In this document: piece by piece, positions 7,657 to 16,129 of the stretch
Position numbering within the stretch: position 1 is the stretch's first letter
How the letters are laid out: each line of letters begins with the position of its first letter
From: Clostridia bacterium
GTDB lineage: Bacteria > Bacillota > Clostridia > Peptostreptococcales > Acidaminobacteraceae
Length of the DNA: 64,000 nucleotides
NCBI GenBank assembly: GCA_018399635.1
Contig: JAGYOH010000014.1
Span: 1 to 64,000 of the forward strand
Direction: 5' to 3'
Notes under the pieces: model-generated
Seen by the model: the letters and a program-made list of their open reading frames with translations, nothing else
The model's database searches: none
What the model was told of the DNA's origin: nothing
Position numbers and translations under genes: made by a program

Positions 7657-9003
7657 ATGACCAAGTCAAAAACGGTATTCGTCTGTCAGAACTGTGGCAA
7701 CACCAGCTCGAAATGGTTGGGCAAATGTCCCGAATGCGGGGCCTGGGACAGCTATGTGGAGGAATTCAGCGCCCCCCGGAAGGGGAAGGGTCTTTCCGGT
7801 GCGATTGAACTCAAAAAACTCAAGGACATCGATCTCAGTCAGGAGAACCGGATCAAGACCGGAATCACCGAGCTTGACAACGTCCTAGGCTCGGGCATCG
7901 TCCAGGGATCCCTGATTCTGGTCGGCGGGGACCCGGGCATCGGGAAGTCCACCCTGCTGCTGCAGATGACCCTGAACATCTCCAACGAATTCCAGGTGCT
8001 CTATGTTTCAGGCGAGGAATCCTTGAAACAGATCAAGCTGAGGGCCCAGAGGCTGGGGATCGAAAGCGAGAAAATCGACCTGATGTCGGAGACCTCCCTG
8101 GAGAACATCCTTCTCGCCATTGAAACCGTCAAACCCAGGGTCATGATCATCGATTCCATCCAGACGGTGACCATCGAGGAAATCGCCTCCGCTGCCGGGA
8201 GCGTCTCCCAGGTCAGGGAGGTCACCAACGGTCTGATGAAGGTATCCAAGCGCAAGGGAATCGCGACCTTCATCGTGGGTCATGTCACCAAGAGCGGCGC
8301 CATTGCCGGACCCAAGGTCCTGGAGCATATCGTGGACACCGTGCTCTACTTTGAAGGGGACAAGAACGGGCTTTTCAGAATTCTGAGAAGTGCCAAGAAT
8401 CGCTTTGGATCCACCAACGAGGTGGGACTCTTCGAGATGTCCTCCCGGGGTCTTCTGGAGGTCACCAATCCCTCGGAGATTTTTCTACAGCAGACCAACG
8501 TGAGTGAGCCGGGGAGCGTCATTTTTCCCAGTGTCGAGGGCACCCGTCCTCTGCTGGTGGAGGTCCAGAGTCTTGTCTCCAGTTCAGGCTTCGCCACCTC
8601 GAGGCGGATGGGACTTGGCGTGGATTACAACAAACTGGTGATGCTGATCGCCATTCTGGAAAAGAAACTGTCCCTGATGCTGGCCAATGAGGATGTCTAT
8701 GTCAATATCGTCGGAGGCATTCAAATCAGTGAACCGGCTCTTGATCTCGCCATCATCTCGAGTATCGCGTCGAGCTTTTTCAATAAAAAGATACCCAGGG
8801 AGATGGTCATCCTGGGTGAGGTGGGTCTGCTTGGAGAAATCCGCAGCGTTCCCCAGGTTGAAAAACGCCTGATAGAAGCCAAACGCATGGGATTCACCAA
8901 GGCCCTCATTCCCAAAAACAGCCTGGAGGACAAGAAGGCCTTGAAGGGATTTGAGATTGCTGAAGCCAGCAGCGTTTCCCAGGCTTTTGAAATACTGTTC
9001 TAG
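7657..9003 (+). CDS. radA: DNA repair protein RadA
   Basis: RecA-related ATPase/helicase that drives branch migration in homologous recombination and repair. The 448 residues show the full order: N-terminal zinc finger CQNCGNTSSKWLGKCPECG (10-28), Walker A GGDPGIGKST near 89-98, the RadA-specific KNRFG motif near 247-251, and a C-terminal Lon-protease-like domain (about 280-448). Length is normal. ATG 7657 follows AAAAGGTGATG. In many Bacillota radA is followed by disA; here it is followed by a minus-strand gene and then carD. Confidence 0.96.
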   Translation: MTKSKTVFVCQNCGNTSSKWLGKCPECGAWDSYVEEFSAPRKGKGLSGAIELKKLKDIDLSQENRIKTGITELDNVLGSGIVQGSLILVGGDPGIGKSTLLLQMTLNISNEFQVLYVSGEESLKQIKLRAQRLGIESEKIDLMSETSLENILLAIETVKPRVMIIDSIQTVTIEEIASAAGSVSQVREVTNGLMKVSKRKGIATFIVGHVTKSGAIAGPKVLEHIVDTVLYFEGDKNGLFRILRSAKNRFGSTNEVGLFEMSSRGLLEVTNPSEIFLQQTNVSEPGSVIFPSVEGTRPLLVEVQSLVSSSGFATSRRMGLGVDYNKLVMLIAILEKKLSLMLANEDVYVNIVGGIQISEPALDLAIISSIASSFFNKKIPREMVILGEVGLLGEIRSVPQVEKRLIEAKRMGFTKALIPKNSLEDKKALKGFEIAEASSVSQAFEILF

Positions 9004-9011
9004 GCACGTGA

Positions 9012-9046
9012 AAAGGGATGCTGTTTTTCAACGGCATCCCTTTGAT
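9012..9046. terminator. Terminator hairpin between the convergent radA and minus-strand gene
   Basis: AAAGGGATGC (9012-9021) pairs with GCATCCCTTT (9034-9043). The T runs on either side are short, but the hairpin sits exactly between convergent genes and could serve both. Confidence 0.6.
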
Positions 9047-9065
9047 GATTATCAACGGCAGGATT

Positions 9066-9461
9066 TCAATAGAGACTGAACTTGCCCAGGGTCGTGATGT
9101 TCTTGTATTTTTTGAGCAGAATGTCGTAGATGTTCAGGTCCAGTTTGTTGCACAGAGACGCCATGTAAAAGAAAGTATTGCCGAGTTCTTCCTCGATGGC
9201 CTTCTGACAGGCGGGGCACAGGGTGCCTTCAAGATGGTCGTGGGGAAAGTTCTTGAGGTCCTCGTAGCTGAGATCCTTGGGCATCTCCGGTTTTCGGGTA
9301 TCCAGGCTGATGCAGCCACAGGTGGTGATGGACTTTGCCACGGCCCGGTTGCTGTCCGCCATGGCCTGGGAAAGCTTTGTAAGAATATCCAAGAGGGTGG
9401 CATGTCGCAGGGACACGTCCTCTACAGCAGTCTGGAATTCATCATAAATCAAATCCTTCAT
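9066..9461 (-). CDS. Conserved clostridial hypothetical protein with MazG-like C-terminus
   Basis: A 131-residue soluble protein, the only minus-strand gene I support in the window. It carries four cysteines in two groups (TTCGCISL, about residues 48-50, and CPACQKAIEEELGN, about 82-95), which could bind metal. The second half, EEELGNTFFYMASLCNKLDLNIYDILLKKYKNI, resembles the helical core of MazG-like nucleotide pyrophosphohydrolases, but the full set of acidic metal ligands is not obvious. I recall similar proteins in Clostridia annotated only as domains of unknown function. ATG at 9461 is preceded on the minus strand by AAGGGGGGAT. It is convergent with radA and divergent from carD. Confidence 0.75.
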   Translation of the reverse strand: MKDLIYDEFQTAVEDVSLRHATLLDILTKLSQAMADSNRAVAKSITTCGCISLDTRKPEMPKDLSYEDLKNFPHDHLEGTLCPACQKAIEEELGNTFFYMASLCNKLDLNIYDILLKKYKNITTLGKFSLY

Positions 9462-9586
9462 GGTTTATCCCCCCTTTTTCTATGATGATTTTACCATAGG
9501 GACCCAATAATTAAAAGGAAGATGTCGGGTCACTATTTCCTGTTTCAAGAAAAATAGTGTATACTAGAGGTACGCGAGGTGATAAT

Positions 9587-10072
9587 ATGTACGAAGTTGG
9601 ACAGGACATCGTCTATCCCATGCACGGTGCCGGAACGGTTGAGGATATAGAAAAAATCGAACTGCTGGGTGAGATAAAGGATTATTATGTGATGCATATC
9701 ACCTATAAGGACATGAAGGTCAAGATCCCCACTCAAAAGGTGGATGAGCTGCATGTGCGTCCCCTGGCGACCCTTGACGATATCCGGGAAGCCTTCAAGG
9801 AGGCTTCGAACAAGGAGTTTGACAGTTATCCCAACTGGAATACTCGCTATCGCGTCAATATGGAAAAAATCAAAAACGGTGACATCGGCAGCATCACAGA
9901 GGTCATCAGCATGCTCAACGCCCTTGACGTCAGCAAGGGATTGTCCACGGGAGAGAAACAGCTCCTGAACAATTCCAAAGAAATCCTGGCCAGTGAAATC
10001 AAGATCATTGAAGGGGTGGATTTCGCAGAAGCTGTAAAAATCGTCGAGGATCTGATTGTGCAAAAGACGTAA
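9587..10072 (+). CDS. CarD family transcriptional regulator
   Basis: CarD_CdnL proteins bind the RNA polymerase beta subunit through an N-terminal Tudor-like domain and stabilise open promoter complexes, often at rRNA promoters. The 161 residues open with MYEVGQDIVYPMHGAGTVEDIE, the family's hallmark start, followed by an all-helical C-terminal domain (about 65-161). ATG 9587 has a good Shine-Dalgarno GCGAGGTGAT; TATACT at 9560-9565 is a possible -10 but a clear -35 is missing. The PIN-TRAM gene follows 13 bases later, so both are likely one message. Confidence 0.92.
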   Translation: MYEVGQDIVYPMHGAGTVEDIEKIELLGEIKDYYVMHITYKDMKVKIPTQKVDELHVRPLATLDDIREAFKEASNKEFDSYPNWNTRYRVNMEKIKNGDIGSITEVISMLNALDVSKGLSTGEKQLLNNSKEILASEIKIIEGVDFAEAVKIVEDLIVQKT

Positions 10073-10085
10073 AGGTGGTGAATGA

Positions 10086-11162
10086 GTGGCTAGTAAGTTA
10101 ATCAAATTCATACTGATAGGGCTTGGAATTGTGCTGGGGTTGGTCAGCGGCATTTATTTCCTGCGTTTAGAGGTTTTCGACCTGGGGGACAATGTGACAA
10201 CCAACAGTGTCTCCGTGGTCACTTTGTTTGTGGTTGTATTCGGCATCATATTTTATTTTATTTCTCCCATCCTGATTTATCTGATCAAAAAGGCTATCAG
10301 CTATACGGAAGTGGAATTGGCAAAATTACCGCCCTTGCAAGTGGTGACAGGTGCAGTCGGATTGATCATTGGCCTGATCATCGCTTATTTTATCAGTAAT
10401 ATTTTCAGTATTTTTCCGATACCCATGATCAGCATCTTCCTGACCGTGGTCTCCTACTTGTTTTTCGGGTATCTGGGGATTGCCGTCACGACGAAAAAAT
10501 TTTCTGATGTCAGCAACATCACGGATCTCTTCAAGAAACCTCTGACCAAGAACGACGAGGAGACCGGAATTTACAATCCCAAAATTCTGGATACCAGTGT
10601 CATCATCGACGGCAGGATTGCGGATATCGTCAGGACCGGTTTCTTAGAAGGTCCCATCATCATCCCTGAGTTTGTCCTCAAGGAGCTTCGTCATGTGGCG
10701 GATTCATCGGACAACCTGAAGAGGACCAAGGGCCGCAGAGGTCTCGACATTCTCAAAACCATCCAGACCCAGATGGACATCGAGGTCATCATCACCAACC
10801 AGGATTTTGAAGAGGTTTCAGAGGTGGACATCAAGCTTTTGAAGCTGGCGATCGCCATGAAGGGCAGCGTGGTGACCAACGATTACAACCTCAACAAGGT
10901 GGCCGACCTGCAGGGTGTCCGGGTGCTGAACATCAACGAACTTTCCAATGCCGTCAAACCCAATGCGATTCCTGGTGAGGAGATGGAAATCTTCGTCCTC
11001 AAGGAGGGCAAGGAAAACAATCAAGGAGTCGCCTATCTTGACGACGGGACCATGATCGTCATCGAAGAGGGAAAGAGCCTCATCGGCCAGTCCATCAAGG
11101 CCGTGGTGACCAGTGTGCTCCAGACCCCGGCGGGACGGATGATTTTTGTAAGACCAGTCTGA
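10086..11162 (+). CDS. PIN and TRAM domain membrane protein (YacL-like)
   Basis: A 358-residue integral membrane protein with four N-terminal helices (about 6-25, 35-65, 80-105 and 112-130), then a PIN nuclease-fold domain starting ILDTSVIIDGRIADI near 168, with acidic residues also in TNDYNLNKVA (about 263-272), and a C-terminal TRAM RNA-binding domain (about 290-350). PIN domains of this type are Mg-dependent RNases; the substrate of YacL proteins is not known. GTG 10086 follows AAGGTGG. YacL beside ispD/ispF is the common Bacillota order. Confidence 0.92.
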   Translation: MASKLIKFILIGLGIVLGLVSGIYFLRLEVFDLGDNVTTNSVSVVTLFVVVFGIIFYFISPILIYLIKKAISYTEVELAKLPPLQVVTGAVGLIIGLIIAYFISNIFSIFPIPMISIFLTVVSYLFFGYLGIAVTTKKFSDVSNITDLFKKPLTKNDEETGIYNPKILDTSVIIDGRIADIVRTGFLEGPIIIPEFVLKELRHVADSSDNLKRTKGRRGLDILKTIQTQMDIEVIITNQDFEEVSEVDIKLLKLAIAMKGSVVTNDYNLNKVADLQGVRVLNINELSNAVKPNAIPGEEMEIFVLKEGKENNQGVAYLDDGTMIVIEEGKSLIGQSIKAVVTSVLQTPAGRMIFVRPV

Positions 11163-11164
11163 AG

Positions 11165-11187
11165 AGGGCCCCCGGGGTCCTTTTTTT
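11165..11187 (+). terminator. Intrinsic terminator after the PIN-TRAM gene
   Basis: Seven-pair stem (11165-11171 with 11175-11181, one G-U pair), three-base loop, then seven Ts. Short but GC-rich. Confidence 0.7.
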
Positions 11188-11199
11188 GGAGGTGGAATC

Positions 11200-12330
11200 A
11201 TGTATGATGGCGTGAAGGTCATTGCTCTGATTCCGGCAGCCGGCAAGGGCAGTCGGATGAAAACAGAGAGAAACAAGCTGATGGTCACCCTCGAGGGCAG
11301 ACCCCTGATAGAAAAGACCCTTGAGGCCTTTGAGAATCATGACTGGGTGGATGAGATCATCGTGGTCACCCGGGACATCGTCATTGAAGGGGATTTCAGG
11401 AAAATCAGCCACCGTGTCCAAGGGGGGGATACCCGTCAGGAATCTGTCGCGAGGGGTCTTGAAGTCATCGAGGACCCGGAGGCCTATGTGCTGGTCCACG
11501 ACGGGGCCAGGCCCTATGTCACCGGGGACCTGATCAGCCGGGTGATTGAAGGGATCGCCGAGACCGGTGCGGCAATCCCTGGGGTCAGGGTCAAGGATAC
11601 GGTGAAGAAAGTAGAAGGAAACCGGGTCAAAAAGACCTTGAATAGAGAGGAACTCCTTTCAGTTCAGACTCCCCAGGGTTTTAAGGCCCGGCTCCTCAAA
11701 GAAGCCTATGGGCGCTTCGGGGAGCAGGCCGTGACCGATGAAGCCACTTTAATGGAGATGATGGACCAGCCGGTCTTGACGGTGGAGGGGGACTACCGCA
11801 ATATAAAAATCACCACCCCCGAGGATCTTGCCGGCATCAAAGGAGTCAATCAAATGAAAATAGGAATCGGCTACGACGTGCATCAACTGAAATCCCACAG
11901 GGATCTGATCATTGGAGGGGTGAAAATCCCCTATGAAAAGGGTCTGATGGGTCACTCGGATGCGGATGTCCTGATCCATGCCGTGATGGACGCCCTGCTC
12001 GGCGCCCTGGGAGAAGGGGATATCGGCCAGCATTTTCCTGACAAGGACGAGGCCTACAAGGGGATCTCCAGTCTGGTCCTGCTGGCCAAGACCAGGGATT
12101 TGATGATGGCGAAGGGGTACCGCATTCTCAATATCGACGGCGTGGTCGTCGCTCAGAAGCCCAAACTGGCTCCTTATCTCCTGGAGATGGCCAAGAACAT
12201 TGCCGGCGTCCTGTGTCTTGAACCTGCCATGGTGAACATCAAAGCCACCACCACCGAGGGGATGGGTTTTACCGGGCTTGGTGAGGGGATTGCCGCTGAG
12301 GCGGTACTGCTTATTGACAAAGAATTATAA
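11200..12330 (+). CDS. ispDF: Bifunctional IspD/IspF isoprenoid synthesis enzyme
   Basis: One 376-residue chain carries two steps of the methylerythritol phosphate pathway. Residues 1-217 are IspD (MEP cytidylyltransferase): nucleotide-binding ALIPAAGKGSRMK, VHDGARP and the late TDEATLME. Residues about 219-376 are IspF (2C-methyl-D-erythritol 2,4-cyclodiphosphate synthase): GIGYDVHQL with the zinc Asp/His, GHSDADVLIHAVMDALLGA with the zinc His, and the C-terminal TTTEGMGFTG. The join is at VNQMKIG; the internal ATG (11854) could also be a start for free IspF. The reading frame is continuous with no sign of a frameshift. Fused forms are best known from alpha- and epsilonproteobacteria; separate genes are more common in Bacillota. 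Confidence 0.95.
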   Translation: MYDGVKVIALIPAAGKGSRMKTERNKLMVTLEGRPLIEKTLEAFENHDWVDEIIVVTRDIVIEGDFRKISHRVQGGDTRQESVARGLEVIEDPEAYVLVHDGARPYVTGDLISRVIEGIAETGAAIPGVRVKDTVKKVEGNRVKKTLNREELLSVQTPQGFKARLLKEAYGRFGEQAVTDEATLMEMMDQPVLTVEGDYRNIKITTPEDLAGIKGVNQMKIGIGYDVHQLKSHRDLIIGGVKIPYEKGLMGHSDADVLIHAVMDALLGALGEGDIGQHFPDKDEAYKGISSLVLLAKTRDLMMAKGYRILNIDGVVVAQKPKLAPYLLEMAKNIAGVLCLEPAMVNIKATTTEGMGFTGLGEGIAAEAVLLIDKEL

Positions 12331-12342
12331 ATTGTTTATGAT
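12314..12342 (+). promoter_or_regulatory. Sigma-A promoter of the proS T-box transcript
   Basis: Consensus TTGACA (12314-12319), 17-base spacer, TATGAT (12337-12342). It overlaps the last codons of ispDF. Confidence 0.85.
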
Positions 12343-12349
12343 AAATTTA

Positions 12350-12583
12350 ATTTATGAGGCAAGGCATTGACATGGGGTTAGTAGTCCTGGTGATTCACCA
12401 AAGAGAGGAAGTCCTTAGGCTGAGAGACTTCTTGAAGCGCCTTGATGAACCTGCCCATGAGCATGGGGTTGAAAAGCCCCGCGGATAGGACCCGTTATCC
12501 TCCTCAAAGTGAGCCTTTTTAAGGCTAATTAGAGTGGTACCGCGAATCTTCGTCTCTAGAATCATTGAGGCGGAGTTTTTTTT
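12350..12583 (+). promoter_or_regulatory. T-box leader, proline specifier, upstream of proS
   Basis: A tRNA-sensing riboswitch. Stem I region carries AGAGAGGAAGTC (12403-12414) and, on its 3' side, GAA-CCT-GCC with CCT (Pro) in the specifier position near 12448-12450. The conserved T-box AGAGTGGTACCGCG lies at about 12531-12544 and would pair with the uncharged 3' end of tRNA-Pro. The competing terminator is CTTCGTCTC (12548-12556) with GAGGCGGAG (12567-12575) followed by eight Ts. Uncharged tRNA-Pro would let transcription go on into proS. The 5' edge is approximate. Confidence 0.93.
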
Positions 12584-12615
12584 GCCCCCCGGGGGATTGA
12601 AAAGGAGAGATCGAT

Positions 12616-14061
12616 GTGACCAAGGAGAAAAAAGAGTTTGTAAAGGAAATCACCAAGATGGAAGATGATTTTGCCCAGTGGTATACGGATGTCATCCGCA
12701 AGACCGATATGATCGACTATTCGCCGGTGAAGGGTTTTCTGGTGCTCAAGCCCTACGGCTATGCCCTGTGGGAAAACATCCAGAGTTTTTTGGACCGGCG
12801 GTTCAAGGAGACCGGGCATGAGAATGTCTATTTCCCCCTGCTGATTCCTGAAAGCCTGCTGAACAAGGAAAAGGAACACGTCGAAGGCTTTGCGCCGGAG
12901 GTCGCCTGGGTGACCCATGGAGGCTCGGAAGAGCTTGCAGAGAGGCTGTGCATTCGACCGACCTCGGAGACCATCATTTGTTCCATGTATTCAAAATGGC
13001 TCAAATCCTATCGGGACCTGCCCTATCTGTACAACCAGTGGGCTTCCGTGGTGAGATGGGAAAAGGAGACCCGACCCTTCCTGAGACATCGGGAGTTCCT
13101 GTGGCAGGAGGGACATACCCTTCATGAGACCTATGAGGAGGCCCAGGAAGAGACCCTCAGAATGCTGGGAATTTATCGGGAACTTGCCGAGGATTTTCTG
13201 GCCATTCCAGTGGTTTCGGGCATTAAAAGCGACAAGGAGAAATTTGCCGGCGCCGAGGCGACATATACCATCGAAGCCCTGATGCACGACGGAAAAGCCC
13301 TCCAATCCGGCACGAGCCACAACCTGGCCAGGCATTTCACGGAAGCCTTCGACATCACCTATCTCGACAGAGACGGCCAGTTGAAAAATCCCTACCATAC
13401 CTCCTGGGGGGTTTCCACACGGCTCATCGGGGCTGTAATCATGGCCCACGGGGACAACCGGGGACTGATTCTGCCACCCCGACTGGCCCCGATACAGGCA
13501 GTGATCATTCCGGTCATGCTTCACAAGGAGGGCGTTCTGGAGAAGGCCAGGGTCATTGAAGCCATGCTCACGGCCAGGGGCATCCGGGTCAAGCTTGATG
13601 ATTCCGAGAACAATTCTCCAGGTTGGAAGTTCAATGAATACGAGATGAAGGGGGTTCCCCTGCGTATCGAAATCGGACCCAGGGACATCGCCAATGAAGT
13701 GGCCATGGTGGCCAGACGGGACAATCTGGAAAAGCAGACCTACCCTCTTGAAACCCTTGATGAAACGGTGGCACAGCTTCTCGACACCATTCACGGGGAC
13801 ATGTTCGACAAGGCTCTGAAGGAAAGGGAGGAAAAGACCTTCCTGGTGAACAATATGGAGGAGCTGAGACAGGGAATGGAAAGCCGGCCGGGCTTTGCGA
13901 AAATGATGTGGTGCGGCTCCGGAGCCTGTGAGGCGAAAATCAAGGAAGAAACCACGGCGACGATCCGGTGCATCCCCTTTGAAGAGGAGAAGATTTCCGA
14001 CAAATGTGCGGTGTGCGGCGGTGAAGCCAAGCATATGGTGTACGTGGCCAAGGCCTATTAG
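12616..14061 (+). CDS. proS: Prolyl-tRNA synthetase, archaeal/eukaryotic-like type
   Basis: Attaches proline to tRNA-Pro. The 481-residue length and lack of an editing insertion place it in the short archaeal-like class (ProS type 3), found in some Clostridia. Class II motif 2 region [23 protein letters not shown] is present, as is the C-terminal zinc domain with four cysteines (CGSGAC... CAVCGG) and the terminal tyrosine typical of this class. GTG 12616 follows AAAGGAGAG. Controlled by the T-box just upstream. The next gene's Shine-Dalgarno overlaps its TAG stop. Confidence 0.96.
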   Translation: MTKEKKEFVKEITKMEDDFAQWYTDVIRKTDMIDYSPVKGFLVLKPYGYALWENIQSFLDRRFKETGHENVYFPLLIPESLLNKEKEHVEGFAPEVAWVTHGGSEELAERLCIRPTSETIICSMYSKWLKSYRDLPYLYNQWASVVRWEKETRPFLRHREFLWQEGHTLHETYEEAQEETLRMLGIYRELAEDFLAIPVVSGIKSDKEKFAGAEATYTIEALMHDGKALQSGTSHNLARHFTEAFDITYLDRDGQLKNPYHTSWGVSTRLIGAVIMAHGDNRGLILPPRLAPIQAVIIPVMLHKEGVLEKARVIEAMLTARGIRVKLDDSENNSPGWKFNEYEMKGVPLRIEIGPRDIANEVAMVARRDNLEKQTYPLETLDETVAQLLDTIHGDMFDKALKEREEKTFLVNNMEELRQGMESRPGFAKMMWCGSGACEAKIKEETTATIRCIPFEEEKISDKCAVCGGEAKHMVYVAKAY

Positions 14062-14071
14062 GAGGTTCAAG

Positions 14072-14335
14072 ATGAGCGAGAATTACAAGTTTTTTCAAAA
14101 CAAGGACTGTGAATTTTTCCCCTGCCACAAGGGTGCCGACGAGGCCACCTTCAACTGCCTTTTCTGCTTTTGTCCCCTCTATGCCCTGGGAAAGGATTGC
14201 GGCGGCGATTTCACTTATACGGCGACTGGAATCAAGGATTGTTCCAACTGTCTGATTCCCCACAGCCCTCAAGGTTATGATTACATCATGAGCAGAATGG
14301 ATGAGGTCATGGAAATCGCCCGCAAAAAAGACTGA
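14072..14335 (+). CDS. Cysteine-rich small domain protein
   Basis: An 87-residue protein with at least eight cysteines: CEFFPC (about 12-17), CLFCFC (30-35), CGG and CSNC. This matches the 'cysteine-rich small domain' family, thought to bind metal and sometimes found near cobalamin genes (recalled family knowledge); its function is not known. The Shine-Dalgarno AGGAGG overlaps the proS stop codon, so it is translated from the proS message. No partner gene explains its role here. Confidence 0.82.
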   Translation: MSENYKFFQNKDCEFFPCHKGADEATFNCLFCFCPLYALGKDCGGDFTYTATGIKDCSNCLIPHSPQGYDYIMSRMDEVMEIARKKD

Positions 14336-14366
14336 CCAGAGCGGGGGTCGTGAAGCTTCAAGTGGC

Positions 14367-14395
14367 TTGAACTTCAACCGGATTTGGAGTATGAT
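14367..14395 (+). promoter_or_regulatory. Sigma-A type promoter of gltX
   Basis: TTGAAC (14367-14372), 17-base spacer, TATGAT (14390-14395). Confidence 0.75.
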
Positions 14396-14426
14396 GTACT
14401 TTAGAAGTCAATGAGGAGGTATGCCC

Positions 14427-15905
14427 ATGACGGTAAGGGTAAGATTCGCGCCAAGTCCCACGGGTTCGGTGCATATCGGCAGTTTGAGAACCGCTTTGTA
14501 CAACTATCTCTACGCCCGACAGCAGGGTGGAAAATATATTGTTCGAGTGGAGGATACGGATCAGACCCGACTGGTGGAGGCGGCGGTTGAAGGGATGATC
14601 GAGGCCATGGCCTGGGCCGGCATCCATCACGACGAAGGTCCCTACATCGAAGGAGACCATGAAATCCTCGAAAAGGGAGAGCACGGTCCCTATATCCAGT
14701 CCAAAAGACTGGCGATCTACAGCGCCTACGCGGATGAGCTCCTTGAGAAGGGGCACGCCTACTATTGCTTCTGCTCGAAGGAACGTCTTGAACAGCTCAG
14801 AGAAGGCCAGAAGGCAAAGGGCCTGACCACCAGATATGACGGCCGTTGTCGCGACATTCCTCTGGCAGAGGCCAAGGAAAGGGTGGCCAGGGGTGAGGAC
14901 CATGTCCTCAGATTGAAACTGCCTGAGAAGGCTGATATCGCCTTTGAGGATGTGGTCAGAGGCAGGGTCGTCTTCAATACGGCGGACCTCGACGACCAGG
15001 TGCTGATCAAGAATGATGGATTTCCCACCTACCACTTTGCCGTGGTGGTGGATGACCACTTGATGGAAATCAGTCACATCATCCGGGGGGAGGAGTGGTT
15101 GTCCTCCACACCCAAGCATGTTCTGCTGTATGAAGCTTTTGGCTGGGACGCGCCCAAATATGTGCATCTGCCCAATATCCTCAATGCCGACAAGAAAAAA
15201 CTCTCAAAAAGGCAAGGGGATGTTTCCGTAGAGGATTTCAAGAAAAAAGGCTATCTTCCCGAAGCCCTGATCAATTATATCGCCCTGCTGGGATGGGCGC
15301 CGGAGGAGGAAAGAGAGATCTTTTCCCTCGAGGAACTTATCGAAAAATTCTCCCTTGAACGGGTTTCAAAGAGCGGTGGCGTCTTCGATGTCCACAAGCT
15401 CAACTGGATGAACAACCACTATATCCGGGAGGCGGGTGACGATCGCCTGGTGGAAATGGCCGTCAGACACCTGTTGATCGATGGTGTGATCAAGGACGAG
15501 GAAATTTTCGCCCTCACCCCCTGGGTCAAGCGGATCCTTCTTCTGGAGAAGGAAAAACTCGAATACATGCAGCAGATTTCGGGCATTGTCAGGGAATTCA
15601 TGTCAGAGGAGGTCACCGTCACCGAGGAGGCGGCCAGGGAAGTCCTCAAGGCCGACCATGTCAAGGGGCTGCTCACGGCCTTCATGGAGCGCCTGGCGGC
15701 TCTGGAATCCTTCGAGGGTGAAGCCGTCAAGGCGGTGACGAAATCCCTGCAAAAAGATCTCGGCATCAAAGGGAAGGATCTCTTCATGCCCTTGAGAGTC
15801 GGGGTCACCGGCACTGTCCACGGCTCGGATTTGGTTGAGACCATCGGAATTCTGGGTAAAGATAGAGTAGACAAGCGACTCAAGTCAATCATCAACACAT
15901 TGTAG
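14427..15905 (+). CDS. gltX: Glutamyl-tRNA synthetase
   Basis: Class I synthetase that charges tRNA-Glu (and in many Bacillota also tRNA-Gln, later amidated). The 492 residues show FAPSPTGSVHIGSLRTAL with the HIGH motif as HIGS, and KKLSKRQGD as the KMSKS loop near 255. The four-cysteine zinc site of some bacterial enzymes is not complete; only CFC in AYYCFCSKE is seen. ATG 14427 lies seven bases after GAGGAGG, better than ATG 14421. It has its own promoter and precedes the cysS T-box. Confidence 0.96.
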   Translation: MTVRVRFAPSPTGSVHIGSLRTALYNYLYARQQGGKYIVRVEDTDQTRLVEAAVEGMIEAMAWAGIHHDEGPYIEGDHEILEKGEHGPYIQSKRLAIYSAYADELLEKGHAYYCFCSKERLEQLREGQKAKGLTTRYDGRCRDIPLAEAKERVARGEDHVLRLKLPEKADIAFEDVVRGRVVFNTADLDDQVLIKNDGFPTYHFAVVVDDHLMEISHIIRGEEWLSSTPKHVLLYEAFGWDAPKYVHLPNILNADKKKLSKRQGDVSVEDFKKKGYLPEALINYIALLGWAPEEEREIFSLEELIEKFSLERVSKSGGVFDVHKLNWMNNHYIREAGDDRLVEMAVRHLLIDGVIKDEEIFALTPWVKRILLLEKEKLEYMQQISGIVREFMSEEVTVTEEAAREVLKADHVKGLLTAFMERLAALESFEGEAVKAVTKSLQKDLGIKGKDLFMPLRVGVTGTVHGSDLVETIGILGKDRVDKRLKSIINTL

Positions 15906-15924
15906 ATTGAGACAAGTAGACAGA

Positions 15925-16116
15925 TAGACAGGGTTAAAGAGAGGTCGTCGAAGGCTGAAAGATGACCAACCCTCCCTCATCTGCCGAATGCCCTCAGGAG
16001 AGCCGGATCGAAGCCATGCGTAGATCTGGACGGGTGGTCCCGTTAAAGGCCTTTCGAGAGAAAGAACAAAGTGGAACCGCGGACCTCGCCTTTGTGTGAT
16101 GGTCCGTATTTTTTTT
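15925..16116 (+). promoter_or_regulatory. T-box leader, cysteine specifier, upstream of cysS
   Basis: The leader repeats the proS pattern: AAGAGAGGTCGTCG on the 5' side, then GAA-TGC-CCT with TGC (Cys) as specifier near 15987-15989. The T-box AAGTGGAACCGCGG lies at about 16069-16082. The terminator stem is CGGACC (16080-16085) with GGTCCG (16101-16106), then TATTTTTTTT. Uncharged tRNA-Cys would favour read-through into cysS. A clear promoter is not visible, so gltX read-through may feed it. The 5' edge is approximate. Confidence 0.9.
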
Positions 16117-16129
16117 GGAGGTGAAAGGA

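Noticed and set aside
9018-9485. Plus-strand reading frame of 155 residues
   Set aside because: It is antisense to the better supported minus-strand gene, lacks a Shine-Dalgarno, and starts inside a terminator hairpin.
13928-14071. N-terminal extension of the cysteine-rich protein
   Set aside because: It overlaps proS in another frame and reads as an arginine-rich shadow; ATG 14072 has a perfect ribosome-binding site.
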